Shown here one piece after another: positions 16,572-25,464 of a stretch of DNA of 64,000 bases. Origin of the DNA: Bradyrhizobium sp. OK095 (lineage in GTDB: Bacteria > Pseudomonadota > Alphaproteobacteria > Rhizobiales > Xanthobacteraceae); assembly GCF_900109945.1 (NCBI RefSeq), contig NZ_FOBX01000013.1, positions 1 to 64,000 of the forward strand, given 5' to 3'. Below the pieces are notes generated by a model that searched no databases, was not told where the DNA came from, and saw only the letters and a program-made list of their open reading frames with translations. How positions within the stretch are numbered: position 1 is the first letter of the stretch; each line of letters starts with the position of its first letter. The position numbers and the translations under genes were made by a program.

Positions 16572-17975
16572 CTATTTGTCGGCGACACCAGCCAAATTCA
16601 GTTTGCCGTTCGCGTCGGCCTTGCGCGGCCCCCAGCGTGTAAACGCAACCGTCGCGCAGGAGAGAGCACCCAGCAACACCATCGAACTCGCGGTGAGCGT
16701 GAAGAAGCTCGTGGCCGTTGCGGTCTGCGAGACGAGATACCATCCGCCAAGGACGACGAAGAGCAGGCGCGCGGTCTGCGCCAACACCGGCCCGAGCACG
16801 TTGCCCGCCCCCTGCGACGAGAAGTACATTGCCGAGGCAAGCCCAATGAAGGCGTAGAACGGACCGACGATCCGCAGAAATTGCCGGCTGGCGGCGCGCG
16901 CGCCGGCGTCGTCGGTGAAGAGATGAACCCAGGGATCGGGGAAGATCGCGACCGCGCTCGCGAGCCCGCCGACCACAATGAGGGCAACAAGGCCCGTGGT
17001 CCAGGCGATCCGGCGGGCGCGCGCGATTCGTCCCGCGCCGATCGCGACGCCGATCATGGGCACGGAGCCGATGCCGATGGAGAAGGCAATGGTCGCCAGC
17101 ACATATTCGAGTCGCACACCGATGCCGTAGGCCGCAAGGGTGGCCGTGCCGAAAATCGCCAGCATGTGGGTGAGGATGAGGTTCGTCAGCGTATTTTGCA
17201 GCGGTGTGAAGCAGGAGACCACGCCGACCTTGAGGATGTCGGCGAACAATGCCCATTGCATGCGAAATCCGCGCAATTGGGGAACGACGCGACCCCGGCC
17301 GGAGAACAGGTACCAGCTCATGATCGCGATGTTGATCGAATAGGCGATCAGCGATCCGGTCGCGACCCCCGGCATCCCGAACTGCGGCACCGGTCCGAGG
17401 CCAAGGCCCAGCGTACCGCCAAGGATGATCTGGCAGATCGCGGAATTGGCGACCATCAGCGACGGCAACTTCATATTGCCGGTGCCGCGCAGGACGCCCG
17501 CCAGAGTATTGACCAGCCAGGCGAGCACCGCGCCGCCAAAGTAAACCTGGTTGTAGGCGACGGCCTGCGCCAGCACGTTGCCGCGGCCGCCCAGCAATTC
17601 CAGCAGCTGCCGTCCGCCGGCCAGCATGCCCAGCATAAAGACCAGGCCGAAGAAGACCGCGATCAGCAGCGCATGGGTGGCCAGACTCTCAGCGCGATCG
17701 CGGTCGCCGGCCCCGAGCGCGCGGGCAATCGCCGAGGCGACGCCCCCGCCCATGGCTGCGCCGGACATGCTCATGGTCAGCATCACGCAGGGGAACACCA
17801 GCGCCATCGCCGCCAGCGCTTCGACTCCGAGCTGCCCAATGTAGGACGTCTCCGCGATCGCAACCAGCGTCCCGGCCGAGAACGCGATGGCGTTCGGCCA
17901 GGCCAGCGAGAGCAGCGTGCGCAGGATCGGTCCGTCGAGCAGCTTGTTTGCAACTGGTTGCGCTGACGGCGGCAA
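16572..17975 (-). CDS. MATE family multidrug/toxin efflux transporter
   Basis: 467 residues with about twelve membrane helices in two similar halves, the usual MATE length and layout. Typical segments are LAWPNAIAFSAGTLVAIAETSYIGQLG at the start of the first half and VGVVSCFTPLQNTLTNLILTHMLAIFGTATLAAYGIG at the start of the second. MATE proteins export cationic drugs or metabolites against Na+ or H+ flow. The start is a TTG with AGGGGAAGG just upstream. It lies between the second and third copies of the unknown 180-residue family on the same strand, so co-expression is likely. Substrate unknown. Confidence 0.92.
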   Translation of the reverse strand: MPPSAQPVANKLLDGPILRTLLSLAWPNAIAFSAGTLVAIAETSYIGQLGVEALAAMALVFPCVMLTMSMSGAAMGGGVASAIARALGAGDRDRAESLATHALLIAVFFGLVFMLGMLAGGRQLLELLGGRGNVLAQAVAYNQVYFGGAVLAWLVNTLAGVLRGTGNMKLPSLMVANSAICQIILGGTLGLGLGPVPQFGMPGVATGSLIAYSINIAIMSWYLFSGRGRVVPQLRGFRMQWALFADILKVGVVSCFTPLQNTLTNLILTHMLAIFGTATLAAYGIGVRLEYVLATIAFSIGIGSVPMIGVAIGAGRIARARRIAWTTGLVALIVVGGLASAVAIFPDPWVHLFTDDAGARAASRQFLRIVGPFYAFIGLASAMYFSSQGAGNVLGPVLAQTARLLFVVLGGWYLVSQTATATSFFTLTASSMVLLGALSCATVAFTRWGPRKADANGKLNLAGVADK

Positions 17976-18047
17976 CGGACCTTCCCCTTTTCCCGGGTGA
18001 GGGCGGATACCTTATCGGAGGCACCCGCCTCGGAGGCAGGTTGGCGA

Positions 18048-18539
18048 TCAACCTCGGTGTGGACAGACCATCGTCAGATGGAGCAGCGTCGGCTTGTCCG
18101 AGCCTTTCTTGTACTCCCACTCCAGCCGGATCTCGTGCCGGTGGGCATAGGCATCGCTCGGCGCGTGGGCGATGATGTTGGTCTTCATCGGGATCGGCGG
18201 CTCGGAGTTGAAGCACTTCCGGACGCAGGCATCTAGCAGATCGCAGCGGGTCAGAGGGATGACGCCGGGCTCGTCCTTGGACAGCGGGACCGTGTTAGGT
18301 TGGGTACTGAGGTCGACGCGGGCCCGGCCCTTCTCCTTGTGCCAGTATTTGGCGCTGCCTTGCGGCCATTTCGATGGCGGGTTCAAGATCAGGTGATACT
18401 GGCCGTATTCCAGGGTCGGCAGGTCGATGTCGTCCGATGCCTTGAGCTTGGCCACGCTCTTCTTCATGTTCGCCAGCGGGTAGTAATTGCTGTTCATGAG
18501 GTCTTTAAACGGCTTACCAGTATAGACTACCATGCCCAT
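18048..18539 (-). CDS. Hypothetical protein, diverged paralogue 3
   Basis: 163 residues from the ATG at 18539, chosen because GGAGGGG lies 9 nt upstream and family similarity starts at this point. It keeps the NMKKSVAKLKAS, EYGQYHLILNP and CFNSEPPIPMK blocks of the two copies at 15260 and 15918 but is only about half identical to them. It ends at TMVCP without their C-terminal tail of ~20 residues. It is the first gene of the leftward run leading to the MATE gene (72 nt gap). Function unknown. Confidence 0.75.
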   Translation of the reverse strand: MGMVVYTGKPFKDLMNSNYYPLANMKKSVAKLKASDDIDLPTLEYGQYHLILNPPSKWPQGSAKYWHKEKGRARVDLSTQPNTVPLSKDEPGVIPLTRCDLLDACVRKCFNSEPPIPMKTNIIAHAPSDAYAHRHEIRLEWEYKKGSDKPTLLHLTMVCPHRG

Positions 18540-18831
18540 GTATTTTGCCCCTCCGTGAGTGCTTGGCTTCCCTGGGAAATATGCAGCTCTACGAAGGTTG
18601 AAGGCGAGAACAAGAGCCTCGCGGCTCTTCGTTCGCAGCAACTTTTTCGCGCGGCTCTTGGCAAGCTACCACCTGCGACTGTGAATCGTCCAGATCGGCA
18701 ACCGGTTCAGGGGCTCTATGCCCAGGATGAACAGCATGCCCCGTTGCTAAGCAGGTCCTCATAAGCGATCTTATCGCCACCGTTCGCAGGGCCGACCGAC
18801 GTTGCCGCTGCAAAGTCTTGAGAGCACGGGA

Positions 18832-21800
18832 ATGTTTTGCACGGCGTGTCAGTCGACGATCGACCCAGGCAACGGTCGGTGCCCCAATTGCGGTGCCGGC
18901 GTGCGCCGCTCCGACCCCGACAGCGAACGGCGGTTTGTCACCATTCTCCGGGCCGACGTAATCGATTCCACCGGGCTCGTTGCCGAGCTCGACCCGGAGG
19001 AGGCGGTCTCACGCCTGGAGCCGGCGTTGGCGGCGATGAGAGGGGCGGTCCGGCAGTTTGGGGGCATCGTCAGCAAGGAGCTGGGCGACGGGCTTGCCGC
19101 AGTGTTCGGCGCCCCGATCGCGGACGACAACCACGCGCCCATGGCCTGCCACGCGGCGATCGAGCTTGTCCGGCGCGTTGCTGGCCTGGGTGACCCAGGA
19201 CTTCAGGTGCGGGTTGGCCTCCACTCCGGTCACGTCGTCGCCTACATGGTCGCCAGTGAGTTCTCCAAGGTCTACGAGATCGGTGGTGCGGCCCAGCATC
19301 TGGCCGCGCGACTGGAGGCGGCGGCCGAGGCGAACCAGATCTACGCCTCGGAAGCCTGTCAAAAGCTCGCCGAAGGCCATGTCCGGTTTGAAGCGCTCGG
19401 TGGCAAGTCCCTGCGCGGCTTCAATCAGCCCGTGCCGGTCTACCGGATCGTGGGGGCGAGCGACCTGTCGAGTTGGCGGGTGCGGCGGGCACGCAGCGTC
19501 TCTCGCTTTGTCGATCGCACTGCCGAGCGGGGGCTACTGGAGCGTACCGCCGGAAACGCCAAGGCTGGCCGGCAGACGGTTCTGCTGCTTGGCGATGCGG
19601 GTATCGGAAAATCGCGGCTCGCGCATGAGTTTGCCCAGGAACTGAAGGCCGATGGCTGGCGGTTGATCGACGCCGAGTCCAGCCCGAACCTTCAGGGTGC
19701 GCCTTTCAGCACGCTCAAGCGGATCCTGTTGTCGGCGATGGAGGCGGCAGCGAAGGACCCTGGCAGTCCGGGGGATCCCAGGAAAGACCTGTCGGCGATC
19801 CAGCAATCCGCGCTCGACGCGATCCTCGATCTGCCGATATCGGATCCGCACTGGGACGAGCTGGAGCCTCATGCGCGGGGACGAGCGATCTCCGATGCAA
19901 GCTGTGCGATCGTCGGAAACCTGGCCAATCGCCAGCAAACGGTGGTTCTGCTCGAAGATCTGCATTGGATTGACCGGGCAAGCGACGTCGTCGTGGCCGC
20001 CATTGCTTCGCTACAGGCGCCCGGTCTTCTCGTGCTCTTCACCTCGCGACCGAATGGGATGCCGGTTTGGATTGCGCGCTGCCACGCAGAGATCGTCGCG
20101 ATGCGGCCCCTCGACGACGATTCGGGGTTGGCCATGCTGGCGGACATGCTCGGCTCCTCCGAGACCAATGCCGATTTGAAGAGCCGGATCATTTCTCATA
20201 CTGCCAACGTTCCTCTGTTCATCGAAGAGGTTTGTCGCGGATTGAAAGATAGCGGCACGCTTCGCGGCCAATGGGGCGATCTTGCGCTCGTGCGTCCAAT
20301 TGACGAGCTTGGCATTCCCTCCAGCATCCAGGGTGTTATTGCAGCGCGTCTCGATCGAGTGTCGAAGCGAGAGCGATCTCTTCTGCAGGTCGCAGCCACG
20401 TTGGGGCCGAGATCGAGCCAAGTTATGCTGGGGAAGATTGCAGCCCTGTCTGACGAGGTTCTACAAGGTTGCCTCGAAGCGCTCGATCGTGCCGAGTTGC
20501 TTGTCAGGATCGATAGCGAATTGGAAAATTCGCTGGAGTTCCGGCATGAGATGGTCCGGCAGGTCACCTACGACTCGATGGTCGAAAAGGTGCGCGAAGA
20601 CATTCATGCACGCGTCCTTTCGGCGCTGGAGGGCAGCGAAGGCAGTGCCGACGATCCCGACAAGCTCTGCTATCACGCTACGCGGGCCAAGGATTGGGAC
20701 AAGTCGTTCAGTTACGGGAGGGCCTCGGCAAGAAGATGCCTGGCGCGGTCGGCATTCACAGATGCGGCTGACTATTTCGAGACCGCGATGAGATCTCTGG
20801 ACATGACGCCGGCCAATCACGCAAGGGAAGCGAATGCCGTGGATATTCGCATTGAGGCTCGCGCGGCGTTCATTGCGTCCGGCCAGATTTCCGAATGGCT
20901 GAACCTCGGCAAGGAAGCCGAGCGTCGCGCCGATGCGATCAATGACATCGGACGGAAAGTGGCGGCTATGACGGTCATGGCGGCTGCACAGAATTTCTAC
21001 GGGACACCGATCGAAGCGGTCATCCTCGGCGAGAAAGTCGTTCGCCTAGCGGAAGAGTGGGGCAATCCAGGCTGGCTCAATGCCGCACAATACGGTCTCG
21101 GCCAGGTGTATTTTCTTGCCGGGCGCTATCAGGAGGCCGATCAGTTTTTCGCGCGGACCTGTGCGCAACTGTCGGGGCCGGAGGCCAGTGCTCCCTTTGG
21201 CTCGACCCCGAAATACGCGTTGCTGTTGTGCTGCATGATGAACAGTATCACCCACACCGTCATGGGCGAACTCGATCTTGCCGAGCAGCTCCAACAGCAG
21301 GCCGCCGCGATCGCGGAAGAGACCAACCGCCCCTATGATCGCGTCGCCGCCGCCTATAGCGGCGGCTGGCTGATGCTCGGCCGCAACGAACCAGCCGCGG
21401 CCGCCGCCATCCTCGAAGACGGTTTCGTCCTCGCGCAGAAGCACGGCATCCGGCTGTTCGTACCGGTGCTCGCCTGTCATCTCGGCATCGCCTATCTGGA
21501 GCAGGGGCTGTTCGACAGGGCGCGCGGCATGCTGACCGAGGCGCGCGAGGAGGCGAAGACGGTCGGCTATACCTCGGCGGTGCTGCGCAGCTCGATCTAC
21601 CTTGCGCTCGCCACCTGGCGTCTCGGCGACATCAATGCCGCGCAGAACATGCTGCGCGAGGCGCGCAACACCGCCCGCCAGCAGGGGTTTTCAGGCCTCG
21701 AGGCCGAGGCCCTGTTCGGCGAGGCCGTGGTGACGCCGGCCTCCAGCGAGGACAACAAGGCGTCCATCCTTGCTGCGCTACGCGCCAGCATCGCGATCGC

Positions 21801-21885
21801 TTCCGAAAGCGGCGCGCTGCCGCTTCAGCACAAGGCCGAGGCGATGCTGAACGAGGCGCTCGCGCGCGGCGGCGAGCTCACCTGA
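18832..21885 (+). CDS. Zinc-ribbon / class III cyclase / AAA ATPase / TPR signalling protein
   Basis: 1017 residues from the ATG at 18832; a TTG at 18802 is an alternative. Domains in order: a C4 zinc ribbon (Cys3, 6, 17, 20), a class III nucleotide cyclase domain (about 34-205) with metal Asp42 in RADVIDSTG and the KELGDGLAAVFG loop, a STAND/AAA-type ATPase (Walker A GDAGIGKS at 254-261; VVLLEDLHWID as Walker B), and a long helical TPR-like region to the end. This arrangement is common in Bradyrhizobium as a set of large cyclase-ATPase regulators. It could make cAMP in response to a signal sensed by the TPR part. It stands alone, divergent from the paralogue-3/MATE group. Confidence 0.9.
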   Translation: MFCTACQSTIDPGNGRCPNCGAGVRRSDPDSERRFVTILRADVIDSTGLVAELDPEEAVSRLEPALAAMRGAVRQFGGIVSKELGDGLAAVFGAPIADDNHAPMACHAAIELVRRVAGLGDPGLQVRVGLHSGHVVAYMVASEFSKVYEIGGAAQHLAARLEAAAEANQIYASEACQKLAEGHVRFEALGGKSLRGFNQPVPVYRIVGASDLSSWRVRRARSVSRFVDRTAERGLLERTAGNAKAGRQTVLLLGDAGIGKSRLAHEFAQELKADGWRLIDAESSPNLQGAPFSTLKRILLSAMEAAAKDPGSPGDPRKDLSAIQQSALDAILDLPISDPHWDELEPHARGRAISDASCAIVGNLANRQQTVVLLEDLHWIDRASDVVVAAIASLQAPGLLVLFTSRPNGMPVWIARCHAEIVAMRPLDDDSGLAMLADMLGSSETNADLKSRIISHTANVPLFIEEVCRGLKDSGTLRGQWGDLALVRPIDELGIPSSIQGVIAARLDRVSKRERSLLQVAATLGPRSSQVMLGKIAALSDEVLQGCLEALDRAELLVRIDSELENSLEFRHEMVRQVTYDSMVEKVREDIHARVLSALEGSEGSADDPDKLCYHATRAKDWDKSFSYGRASARRCLARSAFTDAADYFETAMRSLDMTPANHAREANAVDIRIEARAAFIASGQISEWLNLGKEAERRADAINDIGRKVAAMTVMAAAQNFYGTPIEAVILGEKVVRLAEEWGNPGWLNAAQYGLGQVYFLAGRYQEADQFFARTCAQLSGPEASAPFGSTPKYALLLCCMMNSITHTVMGELDLAEQLQQQAAAIAEETNRPYDRVAAAYSGGWLMLGRNEPAAAAAILEDGFVLAQKHGIRLFVPVLACHLGIAYLEQGLFDRARGMLTEAREEAKTVGYTSAVLRSSIYLALATWRLGDINAAQNMLREARNTARQQGFSGLEAEALFGEAVVTPASSEDNKASILAALRASIAIASESGALPLQHKAEAMLNEALARGGELT

Positions 21886-22197
21886 CCCTTATACCTCATG
21901 GGAGTACGATCCTACCGTCGTAGACGATTTCGATGGTCTAACGGGGCATTCGAGTTTCGCAGGAAAAGCAAGCACTTACGAAATCGCTTCTACTGTGCAT
22001 GGGGTTGTTTCGACATTTCTGATTGGCCGCCGCTTCGGGACGCCGCGGGCGGCGTGTGACGAAGACCCTTGCGCGGACGCTGAGGTCGGCTACCGTTGTG
22101 ACGGGCCGCAGGGTCAGGTGACTTTTGATTTACTTTTTTTAGCATTCCATTTTGCCGGCGCCGCGACGGCGCGACGCCCACGGTAAGAGGCGGGGCC
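21886..22197 (+). other. Non-coding gap before opgC
   Basis: 312 bp without a supportable gene. An AT-rich stretch at about 22122-22155 is a likely promoter region for opgC. A short dyad ctaccgtcgtag lies near 21913. No terminator with a T-run is visible after the upstream gene. Confidence 0.5.
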
Positions 22198-23409
22198 ATG
22201 ACCACACGGGACCAGTCAGCACTGTTGGCGCCGGTCGAGCGCGATCTGCGGCTCGACCTCTTCCGCGGCATCGGATTGTGGATGATCTTCCTCGATCACA
22301 TCCCGCACGACGTCGTGGCCTGGCTGACCTTGCGCAATTACGGCTTCAGCGACGCCGCCGAGTTCTTCGTCTTCATCTCCGGCTATCTGGTCGGCTGGAT
22401 CTATGGACCGATCGTCGCCGGCGGCTGGTTTGTCGCCGCGCTGAAGCGGCTGTGGCGGCGGGCGGCCGAGATGTATGTCGCCCACATCATGCTGTTCCTG
22501 TTGTTCACGGCGCAGATCGCCCGCACCGCGCGCCGCTTCGACAATCCGATGTATGCGGACGAGTTCAACGTTCACAATTTTCTCGACCATCCGGACATTC
22601 TGATCGGGCAGGCGCTCTCGCTTCGCTACAAGCCGGTCAATCTCGACGTGCTGCCGCTCTACATCACGCTGGTGCTCGCCGCGCCCTTCATCGTATGGGG
22701 CCTGGTGCGCCGGCCGAACCTGACGCTTGCCGGCTCCGTGGTGCTTTATGTGCTGTCGCGCTGGTTCGACTGGAACATCGCCTCCTACCCGCCCGGCACG
22801 ACCTGGTATTTCAATCCGTTCTGCTGGCAGCTGATGTTCGTGTCTGCCGCCTGGTGCGGTATTGGCCAGATCGACAAGATCGCCAAATGGGTGTGGTCGA
22901 AGGCGGTGATGGGCGTGGCCGCGGCGTGGATCGCCTTCGCGCTCGTGATCGTGATGACCTGGCACATCCCTGCGCTCGAGGCGCTGATCCCGAAATGGAT
23001 GATCAAGGCGATCTACCCGATCGACAAGACCGACCTCGACATGCTGCGCTTCACGCATTTCCTGGCGCTGGCGATCTGGGTGACCCATTTCGTCCCGCGC
23101 AGATGGAAGCCGCTCCATACGAGCTGGCTGCGCCCCGCCATCCTCTGCGGCCAGCATTCGCTGCCGATCTTCTGCCTCAGCGTGTTCCTGTCGTTCTCGG
23201 CGCACTGGATCTTGACCCAGTACACCAAGGGCACGTGGGAGCAGCTCGCCGTCTCCCTCGTCGGCATCGTCATCATGGTCGGCGCGGCGTGGCTGCTCGA
23301 TCGTGCCGAGCGGGTGCCGAACCTGTTCGTGAAGGTGACGGATGTCGAGGAGGCTGCAATCGAGAGCGATCCGGCCGCCATCGTGACCGTGCTGCCTGCG
23401 GGTCATTGA
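22198..23409 (+). CDS. opgC: OpgC family membrane protein (periplasmic glucan succinylation)
   Basis: 403 residues with about ten membrane helices. The start RLDLFRGIGLWMIFLDHIPHDVVAWLTLRNYGFSDAAEFFVFISGYL is typical of OpgC, the inner-membrane acyltransferase-3-like protein that succinylates osmoregulated periplasmic glucans. His in LDHIP corresponds to the conserved catalytic-region His. AGAGGCGGGG lies before the ATG. The glucan backbone genes (opgGH or cyclic glucan synthase) are not in this window. A DUF2059 gene follows at 60 nt on the same strand and may be co-transcribed. The last 30 residues are a charged cytoplasmic tail. Confidence 0.88.
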   Translation: MTTRDQSALLAPVERDLRLDLFRGIGLWMIFLDHIPHDVVAWLTLRNYGFSDAAEFFVFISGYLVGWIYGPIVAGGWFVAALKRLWRRAAEMYVAHIMLFLLFTAQIARTARRFDNPMYADEFNVHNFLDHPDILIGQALSLRYKPVNLDVLPLYITLVLAAPFIVWGLVRRPNLTLAGSVVLYVLSRWFDWNIASYPPGTTWYFNPFCWQLMFVSAAWCGIGQIDKIAKWVWSKAVMGVAAAWIAFALVIVMTWHIPALEALIPKWMIKAIYPIDKTDLDMLRFTHFLALAIWVTHFVPRRWKPLHTSWLRPAILCGQHSLPIFCLSVFLSFSAHWILTQYTKGTWEQLAVSLVGIVIMVGAAWLLDRAERVPNLFVKVTDVEEAAIESDPAAIVTVLPAGH

Positions 23410-23432
23410 AGCATCGCCAGCCCGCATTCTCG

Positions 23433-23471
23433 TGGAGAGGTCCGATGGAGAGGTCCAGTGGAGAGGTCAAT
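23433..23471 (+). repeat. Three tandem 13-nt repeats carrying the ribosome-binding site
   Basis: Units at 23433, 23446 and 23459 all begin tggagaggtc. Each carries a GGAGAGG Shine-Dalgarno-like core, and only the last is correctly placed for the ATG at 23470. Copy-number change here would alter the leader without touching the coding frame. Confidence 0.8.
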
Positions 23472-23958
23472 GCCCAGACGCTTGTTGATGATCGCCGGCA
23501 CTCTCCTGTTGCTGGTTTGCGGTGCATCCGCGCAAACGCCCTCGCCGGAGGCGATGAATGCGGCGCGCAAGCTCGTGGTCACCTTGAAGATCGCGGATCA
23601 GTATCGCGCGCAGTTGCCGCAGCTCCTGCTCAAGCTCCGGCCGGTGGTCGCGCAGGACAGGCCGGAGATCGAGCGCGACTACGACGCGATGACGGCCCCG
23701 GGCGCCGAGATCTACGCGCCGTACCTCGCTTCGATGACCGACCAGATCGCCGCGCTCTATGCTCAAAGCTTCACCGTCGACGAGCTGCGCCAGATCGATA
23801 CGTTCTACGGCGGGCCAGCGGGCCGAAAATTCCTGGAGAAGTCGGATGCGCTGGCGCAGGCAGCTGCGCAGATCGGCCAGGACGTCAGCCAGAAGGCCGC
23901 CGATGAATTGAAGCAGCGCCTGATCGAGGCGCTGCGGCAGAAAGGGAAAAAGCCGTAG
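23470..23958 (+). CDS. Secreted DUF2059 domain protein
   Basis: 162 residues from the ATG at 23470. The first ~22 residues are a signal peptide (RRLLMIAGTLLLLVCGASAQ). The mature part is helical and contains SFTVDELRQIDTFYGGPAGRKFLEKS, the hallmark of DUF2059, a family of periplasmic proteins of unknown biochemical role found widely in Proteobacteria. It follows opgC and may share its transcript. The C-terminal end is rich in Lys and Gln. A GTG 12 nt upstream in the same frame is less likely because GGAGAGG sits best for the ATG. Confidence 0.85.
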   Translation: MPRRLLMIAGTLLLLVCGASAQTPSPEAMNAARKLVVTLKIADQYRAQLPQLLLKLRPVVAQDRPEIERDYDAMTAPGAEIYAPYLASMTDQIAALYAQSFTVDELRQIDTFYGGPAGRKFLEKSDALAQAAAQIGQDVSQKAADELKQRLIEALRQKGKKP

Positions 23959-23967
23959 ACCCCATGC

Positions 23968-25464
23968 TCAGTGGATCGCCGCGTACATGATCCTCTCTTC
24001 CGTCGCGTCCAGCGCGGAGAATTCCTCCACGACCTTGCCCTGGCGCGAGACCAGGATGCGGTCGGAGAGCGCCATGATTTCGGGCAAGTAGGATGAGATG
24101 ACCACGACAGCCTTGCCCTCGTCGGCAAGCTGATTGATCAGCTCGTGAATCTCGACGATGGCGCCGACGTCGACGCCGCGGGTCGGCTCGTCGAAGATGA
24201 TCAAGTCGGGTTCCTGCACCAGCGATTTGGCGATCACGACCTTCTGCTGATTGCCGCCGGAGAGTTCGACCACCTTGGCGTGGTCGCCGATGGCGCGAAC
24301 CCTGAGCTTCTCGATCCAGCTCTTGCCGACCGCCTCGGTTTCCCGTCGAGACATCAGCATGCGTCCCTCCGGAAACTTCGCCAGCAGGCCGAGATAGATA
24401 TTGCGCGCGATCGAGGACGTCTCGAAGAAGCCCTCGACTTTGCGGTCCTCGGTGACATAGGCGATGCCGGCCTTCACCGCCGGCGCGGGCACCCGGTAGC
24501 GCGCCGGCTTGTCGTGCAGCAGGATTTCGCCGCCATGGAAGAAGTCGCGCTTGAGCACGCCGGAGACGATCTTGAATGTCTCGGTGCGGCCGGCGCCGAC
24601 GAGGCCGAACACGCCGGTGATCTGTCCCGCGAACACCGACAGCGAATTGTTCTTCACCATCGGCGCCATCTTGAGGTTCTGCACCGTGAGCACGCGCGCG
24701 CCGGCCGGCCGCACATTGCTCTTCCGTGCGCCGTAGAGCGTGTTGGAGAGGTCGCGCCCGACCATGGCCTGTATGATCGCCGCACGGTCGAACTTGGCGG
24801 CGTCGTCGGTCACGACGTGCTTGCCGTCACGCAGCACGGTGATGCGGTCGGCGAGCAGCAGGGCCTCTTCCAGGGCATGCGAGATGAAGACGATCGAGAC
24901 GCCGCGCTTCTTGAGATCGCGGACCAGGTCGAAGAAGTATTTTTTCTCCTCCGGCGTCAGCGATGCCGTCGGCTCGTCGAAGATGATGACCTTGGCGCGA
25001 TGCAGGACTGCGCGCGCGATCTCCACCATCTGCTTCTTGGCAGCTCCAAGCCCGCCGACGGTGGCGGTTGGGGTGACGTCGAAATTGAGCGATTGCAAAA
25101 ACTGCTGCGCGGCGATGTAGATGCCGCGCAGGCGATTGTAAAACTTCTCCTGCCCGAGAAACAGGTTTTGCGCCACTGTCATGGTCGGCACCAGGCTGTT
25201 CTCCTGGAACACCATGGCGATACCGAGATTGCGCGCCTCCAGCGGCGTCCTTGGCGCGACGTCAGCGCCGTCGACCGTCATAGTGCCCGACGTCAGCGCC
25301 ACCACGCCCGCCATCACCTTGGTCAGGGTCGATTTGCCGGCGCCGTTCTCGCCGACGAGGGCGTGGATTTCGCCGCGGCGGAGGTCGAAGTCGACCCCGT
25401 CGATGGCGGGCACGCCCGCATAGAGCTTTGTCGCCTTGCGCAGCGAGAGTGCGATGTCGCTCAT
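23968..25464 (-). CDS. Sugar ABC transporter ATP-binding protein (RbsA/XylG type)
   Basis: 498 residues with two nucleotide-binding domains, the layout of CUT2 sugar importers. Domain 1 has Walker A GENGAGKST and Walker B VIIFDEPTAS, but its signature is degenerate (GLGAAKKQ instead of LSGGQ). Domain 2 starts with the usual altered P-loop (GLVGAGRTE) and has an intact LSGGNQQK signature and IIFDEPTRGVD. Only one composite ATP site is therefore likely to be fully active, as in other family members. It is the last gene of the leftward five-gene operon; its start overlaps the SMP-30 gene stop (ATGA). Confidence 0.93.
   Translation of the reverse strand: MSDIALSLRKATKLYAGVPAIDGVDFDLRRGEIHALVGENGAGKSTLTKVMAGVVALTSGTMTVDGADVAPRTPLEARNLGIAMVFQENSLVPTMTVAQNLFLGQEKFYNRLRGIYIAAQQFLQSLNFDVTPTATVGGLGAAKKQMVEIARAVLHRAKVIIFDEPTASLTPEEKKYFFDLVRDLKKRGVSIVFISHALEEALLLADRITVLRDGKHVVTDDAAKFDRAAIIQAMVGRDLSNTLYGARKSNVRPAGARVLTVQNLKMAPMVKNNSLSVFAGQITGVFGLVGAGRTETFKIVSGVLKRDFFHGGEILLHDKPARYRVPAPAVKAGIAYVTEDRKVEGFFETSSIARNIYLGLLAKFPEGRMLMSRRETEAVGKSWIEKLRVRAIGDHAKVVELSGGNQQKVVIAKSLVQEPDLIIFDEPTRGVDVGAIVEIHELINQLADEGKAVVVISSYLPEIMALSDRILVSRQGKVVEEFSALDATEERIMYAAIH

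Noticed and set aside
16881..17966. Plus-strand open frame of 361 codons opposite the MATE gene
   Set aside because: Composition is the Arg/Asp/His-rich pattern of an antisense shadow. The MATE frame has clear helices and family motifs.
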